From the NCBI RefSeq assembly GCF_040369795.1, contig NZ_AP028955.1, positions 434,001 to 498,000 of the forward strand: a stretch of DNA of 64,000 nt, in the 5' to 3' direction. Each line of letters begins with the position of its first letter. Position 1 is the first letter of the stretch. The stretch comes from Spiroplasma_E ixodetis_B (lineage in GTDB: Bacteria > Bacillota_I > Bacilli_A > Mycoplasmatales > VBWQ01). The position numbers were made by a program, and so were the translations under genes. Positions 32,973 through 45,016 of the stretch are shown one piece after another. Under the pieces are notes generated by a model, which searched no databases, was not told the DNA's origin, and saw nothing but the letters and a program-made list of their open reading frames with translations.

Positions 32973-35156
32973 TACAAATTTTTTAATAGCACTATGATTA
33001 GAACTAATAATTCTAATACCACCATGATTTTTATGAAAAACAACTTGAATTTTATCACCAATTAATTTAGTAATAATACCTTTGCCAAAAATTTCATGAA
33101 TAATTATATCTCCAACATTTCAATTATTAGTTATTTCAACCTTATCTTTATTATCAGCTTTATAGTAATTAAATTTAGAATGATTACGATTTTGATAAGT
33201 TGCTGCCATTTCTTGATGTTCGTTATTAATGATTTTTAAATATTTAAGATCTAAATCTTTTAAGAAACGAGATGGTTGTTTCATACGATCCAAGATATAT
33301 GAATATCCACCGGCACTAGATAAAAATAATCATTTTTTTGCCCTAGTAATTGAAACATAAAAAAGTCGTCGTTCTTCTTCAATTTTATCTAAGTTTTCTA
33401 TACTAGATTTACCTATTCCAGGCAAAATACCTTCATTAATGCCAACTATAAAAACAACATCAAATTCTAAACCTTTAGCACTGTGAATTGTCATTAAATT
33501 AACGGCTTTATTAGCACTATTTTCATCTAAATCAGTATATAAACTTACTTCTTGTAAAAATGACGTTAATAATTCTTCGCCTTGTAATTCATTATTACTA
33601 CTATCATATTCAAGAAATTGTTCTAATAATTGTTGAACATTTTCAATTCTTTCTTTTTCAAGATTATCTTCTAGTTTTTTTAAATAATTAGTTTTATTTA
33701 ATAAATTTTCAACCATGTTATGTAAAGAAGTAACATCTTTGATATTAGTTTGCATATCATTAATTAAATTAATTAAAGGTTTTAAATGTTGACGATAATT
33801 TTTTGGTAATCCATACTGAAATTTAAATAAGTATTCATTTAAAGTTAGTGATTGTTCATTAGCAAGTAATAATAAGTTATCAATAGCTTTTGGTCCAATT
33901 TTAGGTGTTGCGTTTAAAATTCTAATCATTGATATATTATCATTTCAAACAATAATTTTTAAATATGCCAAAATGTCTTTAATTTCTTTACGTTCAAAAA
34001 ATTTATAACCACCAAAAATTTTATAATTTATATTATTATTAATCAAGGCTTGTTCTAAATCTTTTGATAAATAATTATTACGATAAAGAATAGCAATTTT
34101 ATTCAAATCTAAATGATATTTTAAATGAATTTTTTTAACAGTTGTTGCAACTCAATGTGCTTCTTGATCACTACTACTAGCATGATACATAACAATATCA
34201 TTACCAAGATCATTTTTAGTAAACAGTTCTTTTTCAATACGTTGAACATTATTTTTAATTAAACTATTAGCTGTATTTAAAATCTTAGTTGTTGAACGAT
34301 AATTTTGATTTAAAATAAATGTTTGTGTATTAGGAAATTGTTTAGTAAAATTCAATATTAAATTAATATTTGCTCCTCTTCAACTATAAATAGTTTGATC
34401 GGGATCACCAACTACAGTAATATTTTTATGATTTTTAGCAAGTGACAATAAAATATTATATTGAATATCATTAGTGTCTTGAAATTCATCAACTAAAATA
34501 AAATCAAATTTCTTTTCTCATTTTGTTAAAATATGTGGAAATTCTTTAAATAGACGTTCAACTAATAATAATAAATCATCAAAATCTAAACATGAATTAA
34601 TAAATTGATATTTTTTATACGATTCAAAAACTTTGATACGTAAAATTCACTCATCTTGATTTTGATAATCAGCTAATAATTCATCTTGAGAAAGATAATT
34701 ATTTTTTCAGTTAGAAATATTAGAACTTAATAATCTTAACTCCTGTAATTCAGCTTTATGTGAAAATTCTTTTTGAAAAATATCTTTTAATATTTTTCGT
34801 TGTTCTTCTTGATCAATAATATTAAAATTATTATTAATATTTAAATGATGAATATCTCTTCTTAATATTTTGGCACATAATGCATGATAAGTAACAATAT
34901 TAACATTAATGTTAATATTGTTTAAAAGTTGCATTATTCGTTCTTTCATTTCGCGTGCTGCTTTATTAGTAAAAGTTAATGCCAATATTTTTTCACTAGC
35001 AATTTTAATTACATTAATTAAGTAAGCAATCTTATATGTTATAACCCGCGTCTTTCCAACTCCAGCCCCCGCAATAATACGACATGGGCCATCAACATTA
35101 ATAATTGCTTGTAGTTGTTGTTCATTTAGATTGTCTAAAAGTTTTGTTTTATCCAT
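32961..35156 (-). CDS. pcrA: UvrD/PcrA-type superfamily 1 DNA helicase
   Basis: 731-aa 3'-5' helicase for replication restart and repair, start ATG 35156 (MDKTKLLDNLNEQQLQAI). Motifs: Walker A GAGVGKT (30-36, Val where Ser is usual), FTNKAAREMKER (Ia), DEFQDTND-type motif II, GDPDQTIYSWRGA (III), LNQNYRSTTKIL (IV), MTIHSAKGLEFDVVF (V), ERRLFYVSITRAKK (VI). The C-terminal tail VGDIIIHEIFGKGIITK is the tudor-like domain that contacts RNA polymerase. The last three codons (GNV-TAG) are IS256 sequence: the insertion replaced the original TAA directly after KKFV. Several TGA-Trp codons. Confidence 0.93.
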
Positions 35157-35191
35157 GTTATTTATCCTTAAGTTAGTAAGAGTATATACTA

Positions 35192-35887
35192 TTAAAGACT
35201 GTTTATATTTTCTAATTCGTCATCATTAATATTTCCTGGACGAGAATAAACTAAATGAATATGCGGATCATTAACGTTAGTTGATATCTTCCGTTTATTA
35301 GTTGCAAGCGGTTTCTTGTTAATGACAAAAGTTTTATGATTACGATCAAAGAATAGCTGATGATATTTATCAATTTTAGTGACGATCATAATCCCGCAAT
35401 ACCAAGCAAAATCAAAACTAACTACAGAACGAATAAGAATATTTAATCAAGAATTTAAAGTACTATTACTATTAATAGTAGCAATGTTTTCATTAAAAGT
35501 CAATTTCATAAAAAGAATTATTGAAGTGGTTAATAATAGAGGAATAAAAACTAAAAATAGTTCACGATAAAAAAAATGTTTTAACTTTAAATCTTGATTT
35601 TTTTCATTTACTAATCTTATTTGAAAAATTAATTTTCCTAAAGTTTGGCCCTTACATTTTCATGGGATAATAACAAAATATATAATAACAATAATTATAT
35701 TAATAATAAAAATAATTATTAATTGTCATGATTCTTGATTACCTTTATTATCTAAATAATGGATTGCTAATCCAATTATTAATGGGATTAAACTAACAAA
35801 AATCACGTCAAAAATACGTGCAATAATACGTTTTCATGTTTTAGTTATTATATATGTTTCGGTTGTATCTAATTTTTTAATATTCAT
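35192..35887 (-). CDS. RDD-family membrane protein
   Basis: 231 aa, start ATG 35887 (MNIKKLDTTETYIITKTWKR). Membrane helices at about 28-45, 60-82, 118-135 and 160-185. The RDD signature is present as RIIARIFDVIFVS and GQTLGKLIFQIRLV. The C-terminal 50 residues are a polar cytoplasmic tail (NDPHIHLVYSRPGN). Some family members act as ion antiporters, but function here is unknown. 4 bp from the glycosyltransferase-like gene and 35 bp from pcrA. Confidence 0.78.
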
Positions 35888-35891
35888 TTTT

Positions 35892-36890
35892 TTACTCTCA
35901 ATATTTTGAATCATCTCTAATATTATTATCTTTAAAATATTTCTTAAAATAAGTACTTAGATCAGGAGCATAAGTGGTAAATTTATCATTTGGATTAATA
36001 GTATTAAAATAAGAATTTTTTTTAAAATTTTTAAATTTAAATTCAATAATTTCTTTGACACGATTATATGTTTTTTCAATTAATGCAGGTTTTTTAGAAA
36101 TGCTAATAAATCTTAAAAGAGTATATAGATAGTATCTAACAAAAGCATATTCCAACTCTTCATATAAAACTTTTTTAATTTTATAATTATTATAATAGTT
36201 TAAAATATGTATTCATTGATGCATTAGTTCAAAAATATTATCATTTTCCAATGTGTTATTTTTAGATGTTAATAATGTTTCATTAATTGCATAATATGTT
36301 TTACAATGTGCTAAAAATGAGTATAAAAATAAACTATCAAATTGGATTTCTTTACGAAATTGTAAATTATATTCATTAATAATACTGACTTTCATGATTT
36401 TTGTTGTTAAAACTGGTGTTGTTAAAGCAAAGACTATTTTTCCTTGTGTTGTATTTAAATTATATAATTTATTAACTTCAGTTCTAATTGTTGAATGAAA
36501 AACATTATTTATATCAAATTCATAACGAACACAATATTCAATACAATCTAAATCTTTATTATTATCTAAAATTTTATTAACTGTTTCAACAAAATTAACG
36601 CTAAGAATTTCAGTTGGATTTAAAATAACTACATATTGTCCGGAAATATATTTAAGACCAAGATTACGACTAATGGCAATACCTGATACTTGATAATTAG
36701 TAATCATTTTTAAATTTTGTGGATATAATTTAAAATATTTACTAAATATCTCCAAATTTTCATTGTTAATGCCATCATCAACAACAACAACTTCAAAATT
36801 AGTTTTTTTATTTACAAAAATCTTTGCTAAAAAATAATCTAAGTGTTCGGATTCAAATGAAGTTGTATATAAAATAAAACTTAGTAGCAT
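35892..36890 (-). CDS. GT2-like glycosyltransferase-family protein, DxD motif not conserved
   Basis: 332 aa, start ATG 36890 (MLLSFILYTTSF). The GT-A nucleotide-binding strand EVVVVDDGINNE (Asp38/Asp39) and GIAISRNLGLKYISG are typical of GT2 proteins. Where the catalytic DxD is expected after YVVIL the sequence reads NPTE (91-94), so metal and sugar-nucleotide binding may be lost or altered. The C-terminal 150 residues are helical. No membrane segment. Could add sugar to glycolipid if active. Next to an RDD protein and an unknown basic protein. Confidence 0.7.
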
Positions 36891-36963
36891 AATAAATACT
36901 TTCTCCCTTTTATAAATAATTATAACACTTCTTTAACAATTTTAAGTGAAGGTTTATCAACAT

Positions 36964-37779
36964 TTATTTTTTATTTTTTTGATTACTATTTTTAAGTTTA
37001 TTTTTAGATTCTAAAGTAGATTTTTCTATATTATCTGTTTCTTTAATAACTTTAACAGTCATATTTTTATGATCAAAAATAGTTTTTAAATTACCTTCAA
37101 TAATAACGGTTTCAGTATTATTAGGTTTAATAACGTTTCGCTTTGCGGGCTTGCTAACTTTTTTCTTTTTTTGTCCTTTTAATATTTCTATTCTTAAAAA
37201 AGCACGTGTTTTTCTAATTTCAAATTTTTCAAATTTAAAAAGAAATGATTTAATAAACTTTTTATACGAATTAACAAAATATCGAAGTCTTTTCTTGCTT
37301 CGAGCATGATTATCATATTTTAATAAAATACAAACATAGTTTAATTCATTTCTTGCTTCTGATTCAATTAATGAATTAAAAAAACTGTGATAATTATGAC
37401 TTAAGTTATATGGTTGACCAGATATTGCACTTTTATAAGGAGTAAAACCTAGATTACCAGTAGTTTTATAATACTTAAAATCAGCAACTCGTGTTGTCAT
37501 TTGTCCCTTAGGATGTTCTGGTGATTTAATTTCTGATATTTTAAAAATATTATTTGTATCAAATTCTAAAAAATAGCAATATACCTTATGAACAAAGTTA
37601 CCTGCAGTTTTAAAAGCAATATATAAATCTACTTTTGCTTCATAATTTAAATTATCAAAAATACTAATGTATGGTTGATAAAAATCATATTTTTTATCAA
37701 TAATTTCTCATCCTTGTTTTTTAATAGTAAGTTCAATCTCATCAGCACAAATATTTGGATTTAAAATAATTTTCTTCAT
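36964..37779 (-). CDS. Conserved-looking protein of unknown function with basic tail
   Basis: 271 aa from ATG 37779 (MKKIILNPNICADEIELTI), AGGAGT upstream. The first 180 residues are mixed alpha/beta with EHPKGQMTTRVADFKYYKT; the last 80 are strongly basic and low-complexity (GQKKKKVSKPAKRN, NQKNKK). No membrane segment. The tail suggests nucleic-acid or ribosome contact, but I recognise no family. 73 bp before the glycosyltransferase-like gene. Confidence 0.6.
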
Positions 37780-38340
37780 TTTCTACTCCTAACTCTAATA
37801 TTTTCTAAGTCTATTTTATCAAATTATATATAAAGTGTGGGCTAAGAAAATTTTCCACTTTGATTAATAATTAAAGTACTTTTATTTTTACTATTAAACA
37901 ACTAACAATACATCATAAAATTATCTTTAAACTATATGAATATATCATATATTTCTAAACATAATAAACATTGCCTTTTTGTTCGCTAGTTATTAATTAA
38001 ATTACACCACTTACTCCTTCCAATTTTGAAAATGTTTCGTGGTTATTACAAAAGAAATTTTAATTAATTTATTATTAGAAACATGAGCATTAATTGAAAG
38101 CATAGCCCCTTAACTAGCAAAATATGTTATAGTAACATTATTAATAATTTTTTAATACATAAGTCATTTTCTTCTTTTACTTTTTTATGTTTTTTATTTT
38201 ATAAATTAAGTTCTACATAAATATAATTTATGTAGAACTTAATTTAAGTTTTTTTTGAAAAAATAATATATAACATTCTTTAAAGTACTCTATTTTTATT
38301 AGAAAATATTAATAAAAAAGGAAACCTAAAAATATAATGT
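37780..38340. other. Intergenic region with decayed coding sequence
   Basis: About 560 bp without an intact ORF. On the minus strand, codable pieces MLSINAHVSNNKLIKISF and, in another frame, FSKLEGVSGVI then SEQKGNVYYV (about 37985-38135) are faintly like a PTS EIIB domain, interrupted by stops. A 20-bp perfect hairpin lies at 38203-38245. Confidence 0.35.
38203..38245 (+). terminator. 20-bp perfect stem-loop, probably bidirectional terminator
   Basis: AAATTAAGTTCTACATAAAT pairs exactly with its complement 3 nt later, with a T8 run on the plus side and T-rich sequence on the minus side. It probably ends the Pip/YhgE-like transcript. Confidence 0.6.
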
Positions 38341-39948
38341 TTAATTTTCATCATTAGTAGTTTTATTTTTTAATGATGAAGAATTATTAACAACTAATTT
38401 AATTTTTTTATTTCCAACTTGATTTTTTGCATCTTTATGATCATATCATCAATTAAGTAACAATGATAATGGTACTAAAATAATAATAAATATTAATAAA
38501 CAACCAATACTTCATAAAATAGTCATTGGATTAGGATTAATAAGAATTTCTCTTAGTCCTTTTATTGCATAACTAAATGGTAAAAAATTATACATTACTT
38601 GAAAAAACTTGGGTTCTAATTCAACAGGAAAAGTACCACTTGATGAAGAAAGTTGTAATATTAAAAGAATAACAATTAAAAATCTACCTAAATTATGATT
38701 ACGAAACATGTGAGCAATTGATTGAACAACCAAGTCAAAAATAATTGCTATTCATCACATGTATAAAAACATTTGTCAAAAACGTTGTCATAAATCAATA
38801 TTATTAAATAATAGTAATAATGAAGTTACTAAAATTGTTGACTGAATTAAACCAAAAATAATCATTCATGCTGATTTAGCTAAATAGTTTGATCAAAATT
38901 TAGTTTTTGGAATATCTTTATTTCTAATAAAAGTAAAAGTTAATAATAAAGTACCTACTCACATTCCAATACACATGAAATATGGTCCTAAACCAAATCC
39001 ATAAGGAGATTTATCTTGACCTTCAATATTAATATTAAAATTAATAAAGTTAATAGTTGCCAATAAAGTATGATTCATTCAATAATCATGTTCTAAAACT
39101 TTAATATGTTTAATATCTCTGTTGCTTGTTACACTATCAATATTAGCATTAAATTGTTCATCATGAGGACCTAAACCAGGAACAGCAATTGAAAGAATAT
39201 CATAAATTTCTTTTAAAATTGGTTGTAAATGCTGATAACCTGAATCAGAAGCATCTTTATCTCAATAATCAAATACTTGATCACTAATAACAAGAGGTAA
39301 AAACTTACTAAAAATATTATCTTTTAATGCATTTAAAGCAAAATCATTAATTTCACCTAAAATCGGACTAACTTTATATGAAGCTTGTAAACTAATTTTT
39401 GGTCTAATAGTAATTTGATTAATAAGATTCCAAATTCTTTCTGGAGTTTTAATATTTTCAATAACTACTTTAAAAGTTTTTTTAAAAAAATCATTAAAAT
39501 CCTTAGTAAAACAACTATCAATAATAATTTCAGTTAAAAAAGTTTTGTCATTTTGATGTTGATAATAACTTTTTCAATCATCATAATAATAAACAGTAAA
39601 TGTTTTTTTCTCATTGTTAATTTGTAAATCATTAATTTTAAATTCATAAGCACCACTACTATTAGGATTTTCATTATCCAAATTTAAATTATGTCTATTA
39701 ATAACGCGATTAATTCCTACTGCAGAACTATCATTATTAACTAAAGCAATTGGTAAATGATTAATATTTCCCAATGGATTAAAAAAAGCTCATAAAGCAA
39801 TAAACGCATATAAAAATGGAATAAAAAATAGCGCAATACTTTTAATAATTGTTCTTTTATTTTTATAAATGTGTTTAGCCCCCACTGCTTTAAAAACCAC
39901 TTTAAATTCTTCAATCACAATTTTAAATTTATTTAAAATTTTTAACAC
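38341..39948 (-). CDS. Pip/YhgE-like ABC-2-type membrane protein
   Basis: 535 aa. GTG start at 39948 preceded by AGGAG at ideal distance. One N-terminal membrane segment (IIKSIALFFIPFLYAFIALW), then a large outside domain (about 60-330) starting NPLGNINHLPIALVNND, which is the family signature, then five or six C-terminal membrane segments with FLPFSYAIKGLREIL. The YhgE/Pip family covers phage-infection proteins and type VII-associated or ABC-2 permease-like proteins; the transported substrate is unknown. About a dozen TGA-Trp codons. Divergent from tpx. Confidence 0.82.
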
Positions 39949-40034
39949 TTTGTTACTCCTTAATAGATTATCTTTAATAAATTTAGTTATAATAATATTA
40001 TAAATACATTTGATAAAAAGGGAGAAAAAATATT

Positions 40035-40541
40035 ATGTTGCAATTAACAATTAAAGGTAAACCCGTTCATATTAAAAATGAAATAATCAAAGTTGGAGAT
40101 ACTTTATCATTTTCTGCAGTTAATAAAACAATGGATAATATGAATTTGGAACAATTCACTAATAAATTTAAAATTATTTCTAGTGTACCAAGCATTGATA
40201 CTAAAACTTGTGCTTTACAAACTATACACTTTAATAAAGAGGCCAATAAATTAAAAGATTTAGTTATCATTAGTATTTCGAAAGATTTGCCATTTGCTCA
40301 AAATCGCTTTTGTGAAAAACTAAAAATGAATAATAATTTTCATATTTGAAGTGATTATCGTAATAATGAAAATAATTTTAGTAATACTACTAATTTATTA
40401 ATTGATGAAATCCAATTATTAGCACGTGCTATTAGCATTATTGATAAAAATAACAAAGTTATATATTTACAAATTGTTAAAGAAGTAACATTAGAACCAA
40501 ACTATGATGAAGTTCTAAAATTTATTAAAACTTTAACATAA
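40035..40541 (+). CDS. tpx: Thiol peroxidase (atypical 2-Cys peroxiredoxin)
   Basis: 168 aa, start ATG 40035 after AAAGGGAG. It reduces H2O2 or lipid peroxides using thioredoxin. Active-site motif SVPSIDTKTC with peroxidatic Cys59; resolving Cys93 in NRFCEKL. The 34-residue spacing equals that of E. coli Tpx. One TGA-Trp after NNFHI. The C-terminus VKEVTLEPNYDEVLKFI is typical. Stands alone between a divergent transporter and an IS256 copy inserted 43 bp after its stop. Confidence 0.92.
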
Positions 40542-40584
40542 AAAAAGTTAGGTAATACTTATTTTATTTATCAGTAGACTTTTA

Positions 40585-41951
40585 GAGGCTTTTTAAAAAA
40601 CTGTGTATATTTTTACAAAGTTACTAGTTTAGATTAATTCTATCTTCAAATTTTATCATAAAATGAGCAATTGCTGTATTTCAATTTTGAATGGGCATTG
40701 TTCATTTTTTTGTTATATTTTCAATTGCTAAGTAAAATATTTTAAAAACTGCCATATCATTTGGAAAAACTTTTTTATTTCTAATAACTTTTCGTAATTG
40801 ACTATTAACAGATTCAATAGCATTTGTTGTATAAATCACTCTTTTGATTTCTGCAGGATAACTAATAAAAAACATTAAATTATCTCAATTTTTATATCAT
40901 GATTTAGCAATTTGAGGATATTGTTTATTTCATTTACTTTCAAAAGATTCTAAAGCTTGCATTGCTTGTTCTTCACTACATGCACTATAAATTGGTTTTA
41001 AATCTGTAACTAGTGATTTTCTATGTTTGTATGAAACATATTTTAAACTATTTCTAATTTGATGAACTATGCATAATTGATGTTCGTTTTTAGGATAAAC
41101 TGATTGTATTGCTTCTGACATTCCTGTTAAATTGTCACTACAAGCAATATCATTTAAGCCTCGATTTTTCATTTCTGTGAAATTAGATAATCAAAACTTA
41201 GAACCTTCATTTTCACTAATTAATAAACCTAAAATATCTTTTTTTACCTTCTAAATCAACTCCTAGTGCTATATAAACTGATTTGTTAATAATGCGTTTA
41301 TCTTGTCGTACTTTAACTACTATACAATCAAAATAAACAATCGGATAAACACTTTCTAATGGCCGATTTTGTCATGCTTTAACATCATCAATAACATCAT
41401 CAGTAATTTGACTAATAACACTTTCGCTAATATTAGCACCATGATATAACTCTTGTAACTGCATTCTAATATCTGATAAAGTCATGCCTTTGGCATATAA
41501 TGAAAGAACTTGTTGATCAAAACCATCAAATATTCTTTGTCTTTTTGCAACTATTACTGGCTCAAAATTACTATTACGATCTCGTGGTACATTAATCTCA
41601 ATTTTACCTTGTTGGGTTATTAATTTTTTTGAACTTATACCATTACGATCATTTTCACTAGTATTATGTTGATTTTTTTCATATCCTAAATAATTTTGCA
41701 TTTCAGAATTCAACATTTTTTCAACTAATCTTTTTGTTAATTCTTTATATAAGCCTCCCTCTTTAAAAACTGTTGTTAAATCTTCAGTATTTTCTAATAA
41801 TAAATCTACTGCTTTTTATATTGGATCATTATTATTAATATTTTGTTTTTTAGACATACGTAACTCACTCTTTCTAGTTATTTAATTTTATTTACTAGAA
41901 TTAATTAAACATAGTTATTTTTGTAAGTTACACAGATTACTAAACATTACC
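40585..41951 (-). mobile_element. IS256-like element, complete, with 8-bp target duplication
   Basis: 1367 bp. Exact direct repeats GACTTTTA at 40577-40584 and 41952-41959. Inserted between tpx and the 57-aa gene, 17 bp beyond the latter's stop. Confidence 0.92.
40624..41857 (-). pseudogene. IS256 transposase pseudogene
   Basis: Nonsense TAA at about codon 14 (DPI-stop, 41819), a 6-bp in-frame deletion near 41150 (NDIACSDN instead of NDILIACSDN) and a +1 frameshift in an A tract at about 41248 (seven A instead of six). Confidence 0.85.
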
Positions 41952-41968
41952 GACTTTTAAAAAACTAT

Positions 41969-42142
41969 TTATTTTGAAAATGAAATATGTTTTTTTGATT
42001 TCTGATCTTTTTTAGCGCTATCTGCTTTTTCCTTTTCACGTGCTGCTTTCTCAGCTTTTTGTGCTAGTCTTTCTTTCATATCTTTAGCTCTTTGCATAGC
42101 TGATTTAGTGAGTATTTTATCTACTTTTGCTTTTTCATCCAT
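41969..42142 (-). CDS. 57-aa charged helical protein of unknown function
   Basis: From ATG 42142 with GGAGAC upstream: MDEKAKVDKILTKSAMQRAK, then DMKERLAQKAEKAAREKEKA. Almost entirely Lys/Glu/Ala heptads, so probably a single long helix. No Trp. Immediately downstream of the frameshifted gene at 42163, 20 bp apart, suggesting one transcript. Similar small charged proteins occur beside plasmid mobilisation genes, but that link is a guess. Confidence 0.6.
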   Translation of the reverse strand: MDEKAKVDKILTKSAMQRAKDMKERLAQKAEKAAREKEKADSAKKDQKSKKHISFSK

Positions 42143-42162
42143 AATGTGTCTCCTTTTTTAAA

Positions 42163-42645
42163 TTATAAACTTGCTCTTCACATATTTTTAATTGGTGATT
42201 TCTTTCTAATATCTTCTCTTTCAAGATTATCATTTTTTTCATGATTTTCAAATAAATTTCTTACATTTTCAATTGTTTTTTTCTTCTTGAAATTCTTCTC
42301 ATGCTTGTTTTGGTTTATAAAAAAAACCATCACACATATGCTTTTTAGTTACATCACTTTCATTAAAAACTTCTTTTATTTTGCTGATATCTCTAGGTTT
42401 TAAATTTTGTGAAAATTTAACTGTTTCGTTTCAATTTTCATTTCATTGTTGAACTTTTTGAGCATAAATTTTTGAAAATTCTTGATTTTTTACATCTTGT
42501 TTATTTTTTTCAAATTTTTTACTTAACTCTTTTTGAATATTTTCAAATGTTTTACTTTTATTACTATCTCAAATTTTACCAAAACTTTTTGCAAATGCCT
42601 GTACTTTTGTCTCACGCGTTAAACTCGGACGAATAAATATAACGG
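42163..42645 (-). pseudogene. 3' part of a large hydrophilic protein, frameshifted
   Basis: Codes LSVIFIRPSLTRETKVQAFA, KSFGKIWDSNKSKTFENIQK and further coiled, charged sequence with KPRDISKIKEVFNES and MCDGFFYKPKQAWEEF. At about 42283-42289 a poly-A tract has the wrong length; shifting one base gives KKTIENVRNLFENHEKNDNL to the stop TAA at 42163. A stop (TAG) also lies at about 42675 in front, beside the IS1595 junction. Looks like the C-terminus of a plasmid-type protein; not identified. Confidence 0.5.
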
Positions 42646-42705
42646 ATAGATTTTCTAACTTCAAACAATAAAACTAGCAAATCTAAATATTTGTTAATTA
42701 AATTA

Positions 42706-43512
42706 GGAAATTATCCCCACATTTACTATTTTGGAGGAAAAAATTAATTTAAATGAATTCAATAGCATATTTCAAAATTAAAACGATTGTTTAAAATATA
42801 TAGCGAAGTTGAAAGTAATGAAATGTATCAGGTGTGCTTCTTCTAGTTTGAATGTTTCTGATTTGAGAAGAATAAGATGTTTGAAATGTCATCAAACATT
42901 TAGTATTCTTCATGACACCATTTTTCACAAGTCACAAACACCTTTGACATCTTGGTTTTATCTCATCTTTAGATGAATAAACACAAAGCATGGCATCCCA
43001 TCAACAAATGTTGCAAGGAAATTGGGTGTGACATATAAAACATCTTGAAGAATGGGTTATGAAATCAGAACTAGAATTTGGAATCAAGATGCAGGGTTCA
43101 TTGATGATGCCACAGCGCAGATGGATGAAATGTATCTTTCACATGTAGGTTTTAAAAAACAAGGAAGATCCTTGTTGAATAAAACCTTGATTGTTGGAGT
43201 TTATGAGAAAACAAGAAACAAACTAATTGTGAAAGTATTGAAAAAAGCAGATGAGAAAAACCTTTTATGATTTGCATTGAAACACATTTCTACTTGGTGT
43301 TGTCTATTTACGGATTCTTGGAAGGGATATGTAATTTTCAAAAACTTCTATCACAAACATGAAATCGTAAATAATGAAGTTGGGTATGTGTCATCAACAG
43401 GTGTAAACACAAACCAGATTGAATCTGCATGAAAACACATCCGACGAACTTTCCGAACACACATAAAAGTTTCAAAACATAATATTCATTTATATGAAAA
43501 AGAAGCTGCACA
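42706..43512 (+). mobile_element. IS1595/ISXO2-like element, right end lost
   Basis: Left end GGAAATTATCCCCACA. Transposase begins where ATG has become ATT (42745) and has degenerate first codons, then KCIRCASSSLNVSDLRRIRC (zinc ribbon, CxxC...CxxC), GVTYKTSWRMGYEIR, QMDEMYLSHVGFKK (first catalytic Asp), DSWKGYVIF, and STGVNTNQIESAWKHIRR. An IS630 insertion at 43513 removes the C-terminus. Base composition is visibly richer in G+C than neighbouring IS families, and it uses TGG as well as TGA for Trp. Confidence 0.82.
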
Positions 43513-44527
43513 TATAGCTAACTAAAGTAATGTTTACTCATATCTTGAAAAATAAAATCAATCGCTTTTTTAATATTTGGCCAATAATTTGGTAATATTT
43601 TTCTTATATTATGTTTTATAGCAAATCAAAAATTTTCAATTGGATTTAAATTAGGAGAATATGGTGGAAGAAATAATAGTTTGCATCCAGCATTTTCAAT
43701 TAATTGTTGTGTTAATTTAGATTTATGAAACGTTGCATTATCTAAAACTATAATTTGTCCACACTTTAATACTGGAATTAGTATATTTTTTACATATGAT
43801 TCAAAAATTTTACTGTTGCAATGTCCTTCAAATGCTCATAGGGCTTTTAATTTACCTTTATTTAGTGAACCAATTATACTCATTCTTTTTATTTTATATG
43901 CGGTTTTATTATCAAATAATATTTTACCTTTTTCAGATCAACCATATTTATAAAATTCATTATCATCAATTCCAGATTCATCAATATATACTAAATCTTC
44001 ATTCATTATTTTAGATATTTCTTTTAAAAAATATTCTTGTTTATTTTTATATCTTTGTTCATATAAAAAAGTTTTTTTATATTTATAATTTAGTTTTTTG
44101 AAATAGTTATAAACTGTTTCTTTAGTCATATCACCAAATTTTTCAATCACTTTTTGAACTGTAACATCTTTATTTTGCGCTAAATAATTTTTTAATTCCT
44201 CTAAATCCTTTATTTTGTGGCTATGTCCTTTTTGATAATTCAAAATTGGTTTTATATGCACAGTTTCTTTTTTTCTTTTTCTTCATAATAATAAAGTCTT
44301 TCTAGTAATATTGAACACTTTACAAATTTCTTTAATTTTCATGTTTTTACTTTCATAGGCTTCTATTACTTTTCTTCGTAAGTCTTCACTGTATGGTTTT
44401 GGCATAATTTAATCTTCCTAATCTATTTTAAATATTGCTGAATTGTACTTTTAAATTCAAAAAATGTTTAAATTACATATTATTATTTTACATTATTTAT
44501 GAGTAAACATTACTTTAGTTAGCTATA
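43513..44527 (-). mobile_element. IS630-like element, complete
   Basis: Both terminal repeats intact; inserted at a TATA between IS1595 and IS256 fragments. Carries an intact transposase. Confidence 0.9.
43518..44405 (-). CDS. IS630-family transposase, intact
   Basis: 295 aa, same layout as the copy at 28089, start ATG 44405. Catalytic Asp, Asp and Glu retained (YIDESGIDD, IIVLDNATFHKS, NPIENFWF). The His after the catalytic Glu is Asn here, a change shared with the truncated copy at 22959, so these two are close relatives. Confidence 0.88.
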
Positions 44528-45010
44528 ATATCTGATAAAGTCATGTCTTTGGCATATAATGAAAGAACTTGTTGATAAAAACCATCAAATCTTCTTTGTC
44601 TTGTTGCAACTATTACTGGCTCAAAATTACTATTACGATCTCGTGGTACATTAATCTCAATTTTACCTTGTTGAGTTATTAATTTTTTTGAACTTATACC
44701 ATTACGAGCATTATCACTATTATTATGTTGATTTTTTTCATATCCTAAATAATTTTGCATTTCAGAATTCAACATTTTTTCAACTAATCTTTTTGTTAAT
44801 TCTTTATATAAACCTCCCTCTTTAAAAACTGTTGTTAAATCTTCAGTATTTTCTAGTAATAAATCTACTGCTTTTGATATTGGATCATTATTATTAATAT
44901 TTTGTTTTTTAGACATAAGTAACTCACTCTTTCTATTTATTTAATTTTATTTACTAGAATTAATTAAACATAGTTATTTTTGTAAGTTACACAGATTACT
45001 AAACATTACC
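44528..45010 (-). mobile_element. IS256-like 5' part
   Basis: Left end (ACTAAACATTACC) and first 125 transposase codons from 44916 (MSKKQNINNNDPISKAVDLL); cut by the IS630 at MTLSDI. The rest is absent. Confidence 0.82.
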
Positions 45011-45016
45011 TTAATC

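Noticed and set aside
37985..38135. Remnant of a PTS EIIB domain
   Set aside because: Only short pieces (KLEGVSGVI, GNVYYV) in two frames with stops; too weak to call a gene.
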